In this document: positions 51,131-59,802 of the stretch, one piece after another | Position numbering within the stretch: position 1 is the stretch's first letter | Layout of the letters: each line of letters begins with the position of its first letter | IMG/VR virus record: IMGVR_UViG_3300005529_000026 | Coordinates: 30,357-94,356 of that record | Source: a virus | Direction: 5' to 3' (one strand) | Length of the DNA stretch: 64,000 bases | Notes under the pieces: model-generated | The model's database searches: none | Seen by the model: the letters and a program-made list of their open reading frames with translations, nothing else | What the model was told of the DNA's origin: nothing | Position numbers and translations under genes: made by a program

Positions 51131-51595
51131 TTACGCCTGTCCCGGCGTCGGGCGCTGGAGCTTCATAATCCGCTCCAACTCCTCGATGTCCTTTCGGTCG
51201 CCTTCGCTGAGATTCTCGCCTTCGCTCAGCGCTGGCATGGCTTCCTGCTCCATCTTCGCCGCGACCGCATCCACCTGCTGCTGAAGCTGCTCGTACGGGA
51301 TACCCATGACTTCAGCAATGACTCTCAGCTTCTTCTCGCGTTCGGCCTTCCGGCGCGACTCCGGGTAAAACGTTGCCACCTGACCAACGTTGTAGCTGCC
51401 GATGAACTTGAACTCTTTGAAGCCCTTCGACATCTCCGCGAATTCAACGGCACACTCGGTCTCATCGTCCGGGCAAACCGTCACAAGCGCGACTTCTCCG
51501 TTGGACAGCGTTGCCAGATAGAGGTTGTGTTTGTGGTTGTCGTCCTGCTGCGAAGCGCCATTGCTCGCGCCGGGGTTGTTGTTCGGCTCTGACAT
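51131..51595 (-). CDS. protein of unknown function
   Basis: 154 residues; Asn/Gln-rich start, then helical with a coiled coil at 80-110 (RRKAEREKKLRVIAEVM). No family recognised. Confidence 0.6.
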   Translation of the reverse strand: MSEPNNNPGASNGASQQDDNHKHNLYLATLSNGEVALVTVCPDDETECAVEFAEMSKGFKEFKFIGSYNVGQVATFYPESRRKAEREKKLRVIAEVMGIPYEQLQQQVDAVAAKMEQEAMPALSEGENLSEGDRKDIEELERIMKLQRPTPGQA

Positions 51596-51655
51596 AGAAC
51601 TCTCTCCTAGATGTTTGTTTTTGGGATTTGTGGAACTGGCGGGAAATTGGCGGGC

Positions 51656-51769
51656 CTAGAAGCTCAGGGTGCGGACGCGAATCGTGCGCCAGCGGTTCAT
51701 GCGGTGCGACCAAACGAGGTATTCACGGACTGCCTCATTCGAGATAGTGGGAATGACGGGCATGGTCAT
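51656..51769 (-). CDS. 37-residue basic protein
   Basis: ATG overlaps the upstream stop (ATGA). Contains REYLVWSHRMNRWRTIRVR, basic and aromatic. Reading frame is short, so support is mainly the coupling. Confidence 0.4.
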   Translation of the reverse strand: MTMPVIPTISNEAVREYLVWSHRMNRWRTIRVRTLSF

Positions 51770-52008
51770 GCGGCTACGCATTCTTTGTCTCCCTTCTCTG
51801 GGTCTAGAATCGGATTGACGTTCTCGCGGGTCAGCACAATGGTGAAACTCGTGTCATCAGGAAACCGGGCTTGAATCTTGGTGCGAGCCTCGGCTTCGCT
51901 AGAGGCGCGTACGAAGTACATGGGTGTGCGCTCCTCGTGTGGGACTTCAGTGTTTGGACGGCCTTGCGTCCAACGGTTGTCGCGGGTGCAGCCATATTCG
52001 TTCAGCAT
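51766..52008 (-). CDS. protein of unknown function
   Basis: 80 residues, GGAGG 7 nt before the ATG at 52008. The C-terminal half (YFVRASSEAEARTKIQARF) is alpha/beta. No family recognised. Confidence 0.55.
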   Translation of the reverse strand: MLNEYGCTRDNRWTQGRPNTEVPHEERTPMYFVRASSEAEARTKIQARFPDDTSFTIVLTRENVNPILDPEKGDKECVAA

Positions 52009-52018
52009 CTAGAGCCTC

Positions 52019-52195
52019 CTAGTTAACGCTCCTCACCATCAGGATGGCGTTGATGACTTGCTCATCAGACATTTCAAGGTTGGACAGCATTGAGTGTCCG
52101 TCATACTCGTAGCGCCAGAACCCGTTATGGAATCGGCGCGTGACGGTCTCTTTTTGTGGAAACAGGCGGTGCAGTAGCGCTCTAAAGAAGTGCAT
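52019..52195 (-). CDS. small protein of unknown function
   Basis: 58 residues from the ATG overlapping the upstream stop. Basic, alpha/beta. No family recognised. Confidence 0.5.
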   Translation of the reverse strand: MHFFRALLHRLFPQKETVTRRFHNGFWRYEYDGHSMLSNLEMSDEQVINAILMVRSVN

Positions 52196-52410
52196 CACGC
52201 TCTCCCATAGAGTCTGCGGTTGACGCCCGATGTAGGCTTTCCCGACACCACAGCCCACTGCGTTGGGTGCTGCTTCATCCAATGCAGCAGTGAGTGCAGG
52301 TCTGCATGCTGTGCAACCAGCGCTTCCATTTGGTTAGCGTCGAGGACGGCAATCTTGCTGCCGCTGCGTGCCTCGAACTGGTTATCTAGCCGTTCGCGTA
52401 TTTCCAGCAT
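52195..52410 (-). CDS. small helical protein
   Basis: 71 residues with a strong GGAGGAG before the ATG. Helical. No family recognised. Confidence 0.55.
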   Translation of the reverse strand: MLEIRERLDNQFEARSGSKIAVLDANQMEALVAQHADLHSLLHWMKQHPTQWAVVSGKPTSGVNRRLYGRA

Positions 52411-52451
52411 AGCTCCTCCCACTTATGGATTTACTTGCCTGTCTACGGCTT

Positions 52452-52778
52452 TTAAGCAGTTGCTCCAATGCCTTGCGGTTTCAGTCCGTACTTGCGCATG
52501 ATGCGCTCGATGAGGAACCACGTTGAACGCAAACCTAGCGAGCTAGAGCCGAACGCTTTCACCTGTGCAAGCTCTTTCCGATAGGATTCGTACATGGCTT
52601 CCAAGTCATAGCCTTCTGTGCGGGCGTACTCGATGGCTTCATCGTACAGACCAAACTGAATTGCTTTGTGAACACTCAGCAACACTTTGGCTGCATGCTT
52701 ATGTCCGGGTGCAGGCGAGCCGTCTTCTTGCAAGTGCGCTTTGCGAATGTTGCGGACGAACGAGGTTGTGACTCTCAT
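52452..52778 (-). CDS. helical protein of unknown function
   Basis: 108 residues, all helical. GTAGACA lies 5 nt after the stop. Overlaps the upstream gene by 4 nt. Confidence 0.55.
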   Translation of the reverse strand: MRVTTSFVRNIRKAHLQEDGSPAPGHKHAAKVLLSVHKAIQFGLYDEAIEYARTEGYDLEAMYESYRKELAQVKAFGSSSLGLRSTWFLIERIMRKYGLKPQGIGATA

Positions 52779-53689
52779 ACTGCCGCTCCTTCAGAGATTG
52801 GGACGCCTTGCTCCGTGAGTTGCTTCAGTATCCACGCCTTTGCGCTTTCGGGTGTGTCCCACTGCGATTGTCCCCACATTGCCCCGGCTAGGTAAATGTC
52901 CCCTTGCTCGTGCTCCTCAATTTCCTCAACGGAGCCGTAGCCGGGCGTGAACGGCATCACTTCCTTGATGCCTTCCTGCACCGAGAACATCAGCCGACGC
53001 AGCATGGACGGGTGCGCCATACCGAAGATGACGCGGCCCAAGTCTAGAGGTTGGTCGGCATTCTTGACGCGGATGTGAGCTTCGTAGATGTAACGCTTCT
53101 TCTGTTTGTGAAACCCAGAAGTATCTACGATGTCGAGAATCACGGCGCGGCCAGCGGCCTCAAACAAATCCACCAGCGCTGCCACTGCTGCGCCGCGATT
53201 GATGAGCACTCCGCTAGACACGCCACCCGAAGCACTGACATTGAAAACGATGTGGATGAACTTCTTCCCGCCGGAGCCTTCTTCTTCGTGCGTCTCCGTA
53301 TACATCCAGCACTCTGGTACACCTTGATTCACCAGAGCGATATCGTAATCGTTGCCAGTAACGTCAAACAGCACTTCAGGTTTTTCGATTACCTGACTCA
53401 GACGGTTGTAGAGAGAGGCAGTGAAGTTCTTAGCTTTGTCTAGACCTTCCTGCCAGCCTTCAGTTGCGAGCTTCACGGCTTCTTCAAATGTTTTGGTCTC
53501 CGCGAACTTTTCGGCTTCTCTGCCAGTAGCACGGCTCTGCGCCTGTTGATGGTAATAGTTGTCGTAATTGATGCGCTCTGTGCGGTTGATTGCGAAGTTG
53601 AGAAACTCGCCCCAGTGTTCAAACTTGATTTTGAGGCGGGTGTTTTCGTTTTCGTCTACGTTCTCTAACAGGTTGTATTCGGCTGCCAC
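52775..53689 (-). CDS. phage-type protein of unknown function, paralogue 1
   Basis: 304 residues. The core around VLFDVTGNDYDIALVNQGVP and SASGGVSSGVL is shared with the protein at 56.2-57.1 kb, with which it aligns over most of its length. A phage family whose role I do not know; length and conserved Asp/Asn suggest an enzyme or structural scaffold. Confidence 0.65.
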   Translation of the reverse strand: MAAEYNLLENVDENENTRLKIKFEHWGEFLNFAINRTERINYDNYYHQQAQSRATGREAEKFAETKTFEEAVKLATEGWQEGLDKAKNFTASLYNRLSQVIEKPEVLFDVTGNDYDIALVNQGVPECWMYTETHEEEGSGGKKFIHIVFNVSASGGVSSGVLINRGAAVAALVDLFEAAGRAVILDIVDTSGFHKQKKRYIYEAHIRVKNADQPLDLGRVIFGMAHPSMLRRLMFSVQEGIKEVMPFTPGYGSVEEIEEHEQGDIYLAGAMWGQSQWDTPESAKAWILKQLTEQGVPISEGAAV

Positions 53690-53712
53690 GTCACACCCCC
53701 CATTTATGGGAA

Positions 53713-54222
53713 TTACATGCTGTCAACCAAATCCTTTGCTTCCTTGAGTCCCAGCGATGTCACTTCGCGGATGCGCTTGATTGCTTCTAGCTTGCGTCCG
53801 TGGTAGACCAGTTCTTTTGCTTCTGCATACACAAGCGGAGGCAGACTAGTTGCCGCATGTCCGGTGCGATGAATTGCACGCTTTGCAATTTCGTCTACTA
53901 CCGCCTTTGACTCTGCGAGTCCCAGACCAGCAGTGTCGCGCACTTGCTTGATGCATTGAATTCGGACGCCAACCTGAGCGTTGGCTTCGTCATCACTCAG
54001 AGTGCCGTAGATGGTGTCATACAGCGAGCGCGGTATGCGCCAGCCCGCTACGGTCACCACTGCGGCGTGCTCATGCTGAAAGCCACCAATGAGCGCAGCG
54101 TTAATCTGCTCGCCTAATTCAGCTAGCTCGGAGCGACTCATGTTCGCAGCTACGTTGATGCCTTCCTGCTCACCAATGTGCAGGATGAATGACTCACCAC
54201 TTTTCACAATGAGAGATTGCAT
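53713..54222 (-). CDS. protein with two L7/L12 C-terminal-like modules
   Basis: 169 residues from the ATG at 54222 with GGAG upstream. Two repeats, IQCIKQVRDTAGLGLAESKA near residue 90 and LEAIKRIREVTSLGLKEAKD near the end, follow the ribosomal L7/L12 C-terminal domain pattern (KVxxIKxxRxxTGLGLKEAKDLV). The N-terminal half is unlike L7/L12. It may bind translation factors, or the fold may be reused for something else. Confidence 0.65.
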   Translation of the reverse strand: MQSLIVKSGESFILHIGEQEGINVAANMSRSELAELGEQINAALIGGFQHEHAAVVTVAGWRIPRSLYDTIYGTLSDDEANAQVGVRIQCIKQVRDTAGLGLAESKAVVDEIAKRAIHRTGHAATSLPPLVYAEAKELVYHGRKLEAIKRIREVTSLGLKEAKDLVDSM

Positions 54223-54310
54223 AACGGTGTCTCCAACTATGGTGTCAAACCGTCCCATTCGCCTCTCTCACGCGCACTCCCGTCCTAGCTTGCTACACGG
54301 TTTCACGAGT

Positions 54311-54340
54311 GAAAAAGGCGAACGCGCCGGTTAGCGCGTT
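54311..54340 (-). terminator. rho-independent terminator
   Basis: AACGCG/CGCGTT stem with an 8-nt loop, then CGCCTTTTTC on the - strand, downstream of the CxxC gene. Confidence 0.75.
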
Positions 54341-54344
54341 AGAC

Positions 54345-54359
54345 CTGCACAGTGTGCAG
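54345..54359. promoter_or_regulatory. 15-bp palindrome CTGCACAGTGTGCAG
   Basis: Perfect palindrome around a central G/C just after a stop codon. The same 15-mer is present in another non-coding gap (59561) and inside CTVC codons at 18253. May be an operator, or a by-product of codon use. Confidence 0.35.
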
Positions 54360-54369
54360 TTCTAGAGTT

Positions 54370-54666
54370 CTAGGCGATTGCTGCTGTGGTCTGCTCGGCG
54401 GGCGTTTCTTCCACTGCGGGTTTCGGATTATCCCACAGTTCTGCGGCCAGTGCCTTCCAGCCGGGCACGGCATTCAAGCGCTGCATTGCGTCTTTCGCAT
54501 CTTTCCCCTTGACGCAGACATACGTGCGGCCAGCACCAGTGTGCTGAGCGCTCACCCGGAAGAATGGAAGCGCGTTGCACGGTTCGCAGAAAAGCATCTG
54601 CTCGTTCACTTTCGCGGTTGCCGGAGCGTTGCCGCACAGAATGCACATTTCTTTTTCGAGCGCCAT
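54370..54666 (-). CDS. small zinc-ribbon protein
   Basis: 98 residues with CILCGNAP and CEPCNALP in the first 30 residues (one zinc site) and an acidic, Thr-rich tail. No family recognised. Confidence 0.6.
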   Translation of the reverse strand: MALEKEMCILCGNAPATAKVNEQMLFCEPCNALPFFRVSAQHTGAGRTYVCVKGKDAKDAMQRLNAVPGWKALAAELWDNPKPAVEETPAEQTTAAIA

Positions 54667-54667
54667 G

Positions 54668-55021
54668 TTACTTGCTCCCTTCTGTTTTGGAATTTGCAGC
54701 AGAGTCCAAGCCTTGCTCGCCCATTGCTTGAATGAACGTCAAAGCCGCGTAGAGAAAAAATCCGTTCCACGCGAGAAACAGCATGCCTGCGATGTCCGTA
54801 CCCAGACGGAAAGCCGCTGGTACAGGATGGTTGGCGAAACACTTCTGTTTCTTTTCGAGGGAGGAAAACTGCGCGAGCATGGTGCAGATGAATAGGAACC
54901 ATGCGAGAAACTTGAAAAGATTCAGAGCGCCCGCGTTGTGTCCGTGAATCCCTGCCCACGCAGCGAACCAGTAACCCCCGGTGCAGATTGCCCAGCCTAG
55001 TGCGCGATTGAATTGCTTCAT
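54668..55021 (-). CDS. multi-helix membrane protein
   Basis: 117 residues with about three hydrophobic segments (9-25, 35-53, 78-98). No signal motif. Unknown; could be a superinfection-immunity or holin-type protein. Confidence 0.55.
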   Translation of the reverse strand: MKQFNRALGWAICTGGYWFAAWAGIHGHNAGALNLFKFLAWFLFICTMLAQFSSLEKKQKCFANHPVPAAFRLGTDIAGMLFLAWNGFFLYAALTFIQAMGEQGLDSAANSKTEGSK

Positions 55022-55027
55022 AGCTCT

Positions 55028-55693
55028 CTAGTTGCTCCCTTCTCCGCTAGACGCAGCGGAAGACTTCTTCAGCAGTTGCAGCACAGCTTCGGCGGTATCC
55101 GCATCCACGCTGGACAATTTGATTTCCACGGAGTTGCCGCTTGTCACAAGGACATCGCAGTAGCAGGTAAAGCCATCACTGCGCGGATAGGCGCGTATCT
55201 CGCCGCGCCCCTTCTCCGGCGCTTGCACGCCTAGGATACGCGCTAGACGTTCGGCGGTGTGATGCTGCTGTATTTCGTGTTCTTCGTTGCGGGCGTGCCT
55301 TTCACGCGCTACCGCCAGCAGTTCCAAATAGCTGGGGAGAAAGCGCCGCGTGATTTCCTTTGCGATGGTTTCGCCGCCGCGCTCATGGGCAATCGTGATT
55401 TCCGGTCGAGTCGCGCCATATGGTAGATTGGAGTATCCGCCCGGATAATTCCCGCTGATGCTCACGCGAGTGCGGTCATTCCAGCAGAAGGTAATGTCAA
55501 TCGAGGCATCACCTTTGAAAATGACACGCCCGGTAGAGTTTGGGTGCTGGCGCGGTGCTACTTGCCAGCCGTCACCTAGCGCTTTTGCGATTGCTGGCGC
55601 TAGCTTGTCCATTGTTACGCGCTTCCAGTCTTCCTGCTCCTGAGAGCGCATCGAATTCCATTGCATAGTGTCCATTGTGGCTAAGCCTCCCAA
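55028..55693 (-). CDS. protein of unknown function
   Basis: 221 residues, alpha/beta, with a charged helix in the middle (VARERHARNEEHEIQQHH). No family recognised. Start may be at an internal Met (residue 7). Confidence 0.55.
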   Translation of the reverse strand: MGGLATMDTMQWNSMRSQEQEDWKRVTMDKLAPAIAKALGDGWQVAPRQHPNSTGRVIFKGDASIDITFCWNDRTRVSISGNYPGGYSNLPYGATRPEITIAHERGGETIAKEITRRFLPSYLELLAVARERHARNEEHEIQQHHTAERLARILGVQAPEKGRGEIRAYPRSDGFTCYCDVLVTSGNSVEIKLSSVDADTAEAVLQLLKKSSAASSGEGSN

Positions 55694-55810
55694 TGATGGT
55701 TTGATGGTTTTCTAGAAAACTGTCCCGTTTTCCCCTCGCCTCTCCGGGCTGCTACCACGGCAGCATTCGGAGCGGGTGGTAGAGGGGAAGACGCGGCCTT
55801 TTTCTAGGTT

Positions 55811-55846
55811 GGAAAAATCCGGCCCTAGGTGAGCGCCTAGAGCCGG
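55811..55846 (-). terminator. strong rho-independent terminator
   Basis: 11-bp stem (55819-55829 with 55836-55846, one G-U) with a 6-nt loop, followed by ATTTTTCC on the - strand. Confidence 0.85.
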
Positions 55847-55866
55847 GCTTCGAGGAGCGCCGATTT

Positions 55867-56067
55867 TTACTCGGCAGTGAACCCTATTGCGCGGGGTTTC
55901 GGCAGCATGAGAACATCAACCCCGCGCTCCGCGAGTTCCATTGCTTCGCGTTTCGGGATTGGCTGCGAGCCGAAAATGTCCGGTGCGATGAATTGCACGC
56001 GATTGCCCAGCACTTCGGAAAACATGGCGATACCTTCCGGTGTCAACGAACGCGCAAACTGCGGCAT
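55867..56067 (-). CDS. small protein of unknown function
   Basis: 66 residues. Has its own terminator downstream, so it is a transcription unit end. No family recognised. Confidence 0.55.
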   Translation of the reverse strand: MPQFARSLTPEGIAMFSEVLGNRVQFIAPDIFGSQPIPKREAMELAERGVDVLMLPKPRAIGFTAE

Positions 56068-56130
56068 AGAACACTCTCCTGTTATGGTTTTGTGTTTCTA
56101 GGGCTTGCTTGCTGGCGAATTGCGGGAGGA

Positions 56131-56161
56131 AAAAATAGGCCGGGCGATATTCTGCCCGGCC
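56131..56161 (-). terminator. strong rho-independent terminator
   Basis: 8-bp stem GGCCGGGC/GCCCGGCC with an 8-nt loop, then TATTTTTTCC on the - strand. Confidence 0.85.
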
Positions 56162-56177
56162 TTCGGTTTGGCGAGTA

Positions 56178-57056
56178 TTACTCGCTAATTTTTACGCCTT
56201 GGGCCTTGAGTTGGTCAATGACCCAGCGCTGCGCCGCTTCCTCAGAAGCCCACTGCGGTTCCGAGTAGAGAGACCCGGCGATGTAGATGTCGCCCTGCAT
56301 TGACTTGGGGACTTCCATTACACGCCCGTAGCTCGAGCTATGTTGCTTCATAAAAGCGTCGTATTCCTCGAAAAGCGAGAAGTGAAGACGGCGGAAGCTA
56401 GCGGGGTGAGCTAGCGCGAACATCAGACGGTCAATATCAAGAGGTTGGTCAGCCGTCTTGATTGTGGTCTGCCAGAGCCAATGCGCGTTAGCGCACGCTA
56501 GGATTACTTCGACGTGATGCCCCGCCAGTTCCAGCAGTTCCACGACAGCGCCGACCGCCGCGCCCTTGCGGGCCATCACGTTCGCAGAGACGCCGCCCGA
56601 TGTGCAGTTATTGAATACGAGCCGGATGAACTTTCCCGGCCCATCTTCCAGTTTTTCCTCAGAGTAGTACCAGCATTCTGGTACACCCTGATTGACTAGG
56701 CCGATGTCGTAATCCTGCCCGGTCACATCAAACTGAATCTCAGCTTTCGCCATGATGCTGCCGATTTTCTCGCGCACCACAGCGGACAGCTTCGCGGCTG
56801 CGCTGCTACCTTCCGGCCATCCTTCGCGGGCCATGCGCAGCGCATCTTCCCAGCTAGCTTTTCCGTACCAGCCGCCGCTTTCGTTTTTGCGGCTTGATAG
56901 CTGGGTTGCGAAGCTGGATTGTGGACGATTAGCAGCGCGTTCCACCATTTCGCCCCAGCTATCAAACTTGATAACTTTCCAGCCGTCTGCCGTTTCGTGA
57001 ATCTCGTTCTTCAGCTTGCGGCATTCTTCGATGGTGCTGCCGTATTTGCGTGCCAT
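56178..57056 (-). CDS. phage-type protein of unknown function, paralogue 2
   Basis: 292 residues, related to the 52.8 kb gene: both contain FDVTGxDYD, LVNQGVPECW, SGGV and an ADQPLDI/L segment before AHP. Independent transcription (own terminator). Two paralogues in one phage suggest an important but unrecognised role. Confidence 0.65.
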   Translation of the reverse strand: MARKYGSTIEECRKLKNEIHETADGWKVIKFDSWGEMVERAANRPQSSFATQLSSRKNESGGWYGKASWEDALRMAREGWPEGSSAAAKLSAVVREKIGSIMAKAEIQFDVTGQDYDIGLVNQGVPECWYYSEEKLEDGPGKFIRLVFNNCTSGGVSANVMARKGAAVGAVVELLELAGHHVEVILACANAHWLWQTTIKTADQPLDIDRLMFALAHPASFRRLHFSLFEEYDAFMKQHSSSYGRVMEVPKSMQGDIYIAGSLYSEPQWASEEAAQRWVIDQLKAQGVKISE

Positions 57057-57150
57057 TTGATTGCCTCGCTTTTTCCAGTTACGGGGTTAGCGTTTCTTGC
57101 TGCCCAACTAGGCGGCTGCTGCTCTTTGAGCAGCCGACTAGCAGAGCAGC

Positions 57151-57180
57151 AAACGGGTTGCGCTACATTGCAACCCGTTT
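57151..57180 (-). terminator. long perfect hairpin after the AAA+ gene
   Basis: 11-bp stem AAACGGGTTGC/GCAACCCGTTT with an 8-nt loop, 3 nt after the GTAGACA motif. No T-run follows, so its role as a terminator is uncertain. Confidence 0.5.
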
Positions 57181-57193
57181 GCGTGTCTACTAC

Positions 57194-58528
57194 TTAGGCG
57201 GCTTGCGTTTCAGCCGCTTCCGTCTTGGGCTGCGGCTTGGGTTTCTGCACGGTCTGCACCTTGGGCATCGGGTTGCCCGCGAGGATTTTCGCCTTTGTAT
57301 CAGCGTCAATCCCTTTGAACAGAACCATGTCGGCCACTTTCGACGGCGTAAACTTGCCATCGCGCAGCAGCCGCGCACCTTGGATGCTGGAACGCGGGGA
57401 AGCTACAACCTTGAGATCGAGCCGCTTCACCGTTTCCCGCACAGTCTGCACCCAGTTAATCCAAGGTGCAGCATTGGGGTTTTCCGCCAGAGCCGCCGCC
57501 CGTTCCAATTCCGCATCGTACTCCCACTCGATGAAAACGAAACGTTCGCGGGCTGCGAAGTCTGCACGGTTCCGGCTGCTGTATTGGTCGGATGCACCCA
57601 GCATCGCGGTATTGCCTGCCGCGACACAGATTGCATCTTTGTGGCGCGGGAAGATGCCATGCGGGAAGCTGCACGAACCATTCGTCAGCGCGGTGTTGAG
57701 AGAGGTTTGAAAATTCCCATTCGCGTTATCGTACTCATCGAACAGGAAAACCCCGCCTTGTGTGTACCACTTGAAGAAATCAGTTTCGACGTACTCGCCC
57801 GCCGCGTTCCTGTAGCCCATTACCAGCGAGGGTTGAGACTGATTGTTGAGGGAGATGTGGTAAAATGGCATCTCACGGTTGAGTGCCTTGCTGAGGAGCT
57901 TTGCAAGCTGCGCACAGGCAAACGTTTTGCCGCCGCCTGCACTCCCCATCAAGTAGGGGTTGATTTCCGGGTGAGACTCGCGCAACCCGGCGCGTACGGT
58001 CTCAAAAAGTTCCTCAAGCTGGCGGTGTGTCAATTCCGCCAGTTCTTCTCGTTCGCCCGTTTCGCGGCTTTCCAAAACAATCGTTTTGGTGTGGTCGCGC
58101 AGCGCGGCTTTAACCGCGTCTTCAATGTCTCCCTTGACATTGGACAAATCCACTTTCGCGGAAATCATCCGTTCGATGTGAGGAGCAAGCGCTTGCGCCA
58201 TTACCGCGAACGCATCGCCGCCGTTCTGCTGCTGGGTTGTCGGCTGCTGCTGGGATTCAGACAGAATGCCGCCGCCGCTGCTCTGCTGCTGCGCGGATTC
58301 AGTAGGAATCTGCTGCTGCCCGCTACTGCCGTTCGCATCGGGTGAGCCGTTCCAAACCCGCCCGCTGTGGTAGCTGGCATTCGGGTACTTGTCCGGCTGC
58401 CCGTAGCACTCAAAATGCCGCGAGCTTCCCTTGATTGACGGTGCCCACTTTGTTTTATGGACGCCAGCGAGAATGACTTTCCCGCAAACCTTGCATGCTG
58501 AGTTATACCGTGCCAAACCGTCTGCCAT
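57194..58528 (-). CDS. MoxR/CobS-type AAA+ ATPase
   Basis: 444 residues from the ATG at 58528 with GGAG upstream. N-terminal zinc finger (CKVCGKV, HFEC), Gln-rich linker, Walker A GSAGGGKT (195-202), Walker B GGVFLFDEYDNAN, sensor and arginine finger segments. CobS/MoxR proteins remodel partners, and phages often carry a copy of unknown target. Confidence 0.8.
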   Translation of the reverse strand: MADGLARYNSACKVCGKVILAGVHKTKWAPSIKGSSRHFECYGQPDKYPNASYHSGRVWNGSPDANGSSGQQQIPTESAQQQSSGGGILSESQQQPTTQQQNGGDAFAVMAQALAPHIERMISAKVDLSNVKGDIEDAVKAALRDHTKTIVLESRETGEREELAELTHRQLEELFETVRAGLRESHPEINPYLMGSAGGGKTFACAQLAKLLSKALNREMPFYHISLNNQSQPSLVMGYRNAAGEYVETDFFKWYTQGGVFLFDEYDNANGNFQTSLNTALTNGSCSFPHGIFPRHKDAICVAAGNTAMLGASDQYSSRNRADFAARERFVFIEWEYDAELERAAALAENPNAAPWINWVQTVRETVKRLDLKVVASPRSSIQGARLLRDGKFTPSKVADMVLFKGIDADTKAKILAGNPMPKVQTVQKPKPQPKTEAAETQAA

Positions 58529-58549
58529 TGTCTTATTCTCCATTGTCAA

Positions 58550-59440
58550 AGTAAGTGGCTTACTTGTCTACCACTTCCGCGTGCTACACAAACCCGCGTT
58601 TGTGCGGCATGCGCAAGCGGTAAGAATGGGGTTGGCTGCACAGTATGCGAACCAACCCCACCCCAAAACTGTATGATTGCTGATAGGTCATTTATTCTCT
58701 GCTGTAGCTTCGCGGCTTTACGCAAACCCCGGAGCAGCACATTCCCCGGAACCATAGTCGCATGCAACGTTTATTGTTTCGGGTTGCTCATCTTCCCGCG
58801 TATACTTGCGACCGTTTCAAGCCTCAGCTACTATCTGCACGGTTTTCGGATGGCGTGCCGCCTTTTAAGGCAGGCAATCGGGCGATGGCGTTTTCTCTCG
58901 CCATGCCTTGCGCGAATCCATACTTCCCGCGTTTTAGCAGAACGTCCGGCGCTACCTGTTAGCGCCGCGCTCTAGGGCACACTCACTAAAGCGATTCTCA
59001 GCGGGTTGGACAACCCCGCGACTAGCAGCAGTAAAACTTTGCCCGCATCGTTCTCCCTGCCGTTTCGTTTGCCCGGCTTTACTGGCTGCTCCAAGGTGCC
59101 AACCCCTGAAGTCTCACGCCTATAGGGATACCGCGCCATTCTTGCGCCTAGGTTTGGGACTCGCACACCGCGATTAAGCGGCTGCTCTGCTGTTAGGCTT
59201 TTCCGTTTCGGCAGCCCATACCATCTGCCGTTTCCAACTAGTGCCATGCGCCATGTCGCATGCCAGCGGGGTTGAGAATGGTAGTTTGCGCGTTTCGCGC
59301 CAGCACCTAAAGACTCAAGGTGTCCATTCGCCGCACTAGAGATTGTTAAGTTACTGCCCGCGTCCCGGTAGGATGTCCGGCTATTGCCGTGTTGCCCTGC
59401 CGTCGTTTTCGTTCAATCGCTTGCGCGATGGTGGAAAGAT
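58550..59440 (-). other. hairpin-dense non-coding region, candidate large structured RNA
   Basis: About 890 bp with no convincing reading frame. Reads as many small hairpins on the - strand, including GNRA-like ATCGC-GCAA-GCGAT, ATGGCG/CGCCAT, CATGCG/CGCATG, GGCGCTA/TAGCGCC, CCGC/GCGG and GGGGTTGG/CCAACCCC. This density is seen in large phage ncRNAs and in replication origins. No promoter could be fixed. Confidence 0.35.
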
Positions 59441-59560
59441 ACAGGTGAGCGACTTGCATTGCAAGCAAAAAGTTTGATGTGTATGAAAACAAAGAAAATA
59501 TAGTTGTTTTTATGTATCAAGTAGTAAACAGAAATCCAAAACTGTGGAAAACTCCAACCC

Positions 59561-59575
59561 CTGCACAGTGTGCAG
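59561..59575. promoter_or_regulatory. 15-bp palindrome CTGCACAGTGTGCAG
   Basis: Second non-coding copy of the palindrome at 54345, in the AT-rich part of the 1.7 kb non-coding region. Confidence 0.35.
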
Positions 59576-59778
59576 CCCACCCCAACCCCTGTCACATATA
59601 GGTTAGGTGCGCTGCTCTGGTAGGGTTGTAGGCTCTGGATTGACTGCTCTGCTGCTGGCCTAGCTTGCTGGGCTGCTCGCCATGCATCGGTCGGCTGCTG
59701 GGCTTTGCTCCGGCTCTGCTCTGCTCGCCACCCCTCACGCCAATAACTCAGCTACAGCATTGCCCATGCATGGCAAAC

Positions 59779-59802
59779 GCTAGGCTAGAAGCTAGGCTAG
59801 AA
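59779..59802. repeat. tandem 12-bp direct repeat
   Basis: GCTAGGCTAGAA repeated twice back to back, with more CTAGC/CTAGG words nearby (59803-59830). Iteron-like. Confidence 0.6.

Noticed and set aside
57050-58345. 431-residue open frame on the + strand
   Set aside because: It is the antisense image of the MoxR/CobS-like ATPase, which has clear Walker motifs and a zinc finger; no binding site or recognisable domain on the + strand.
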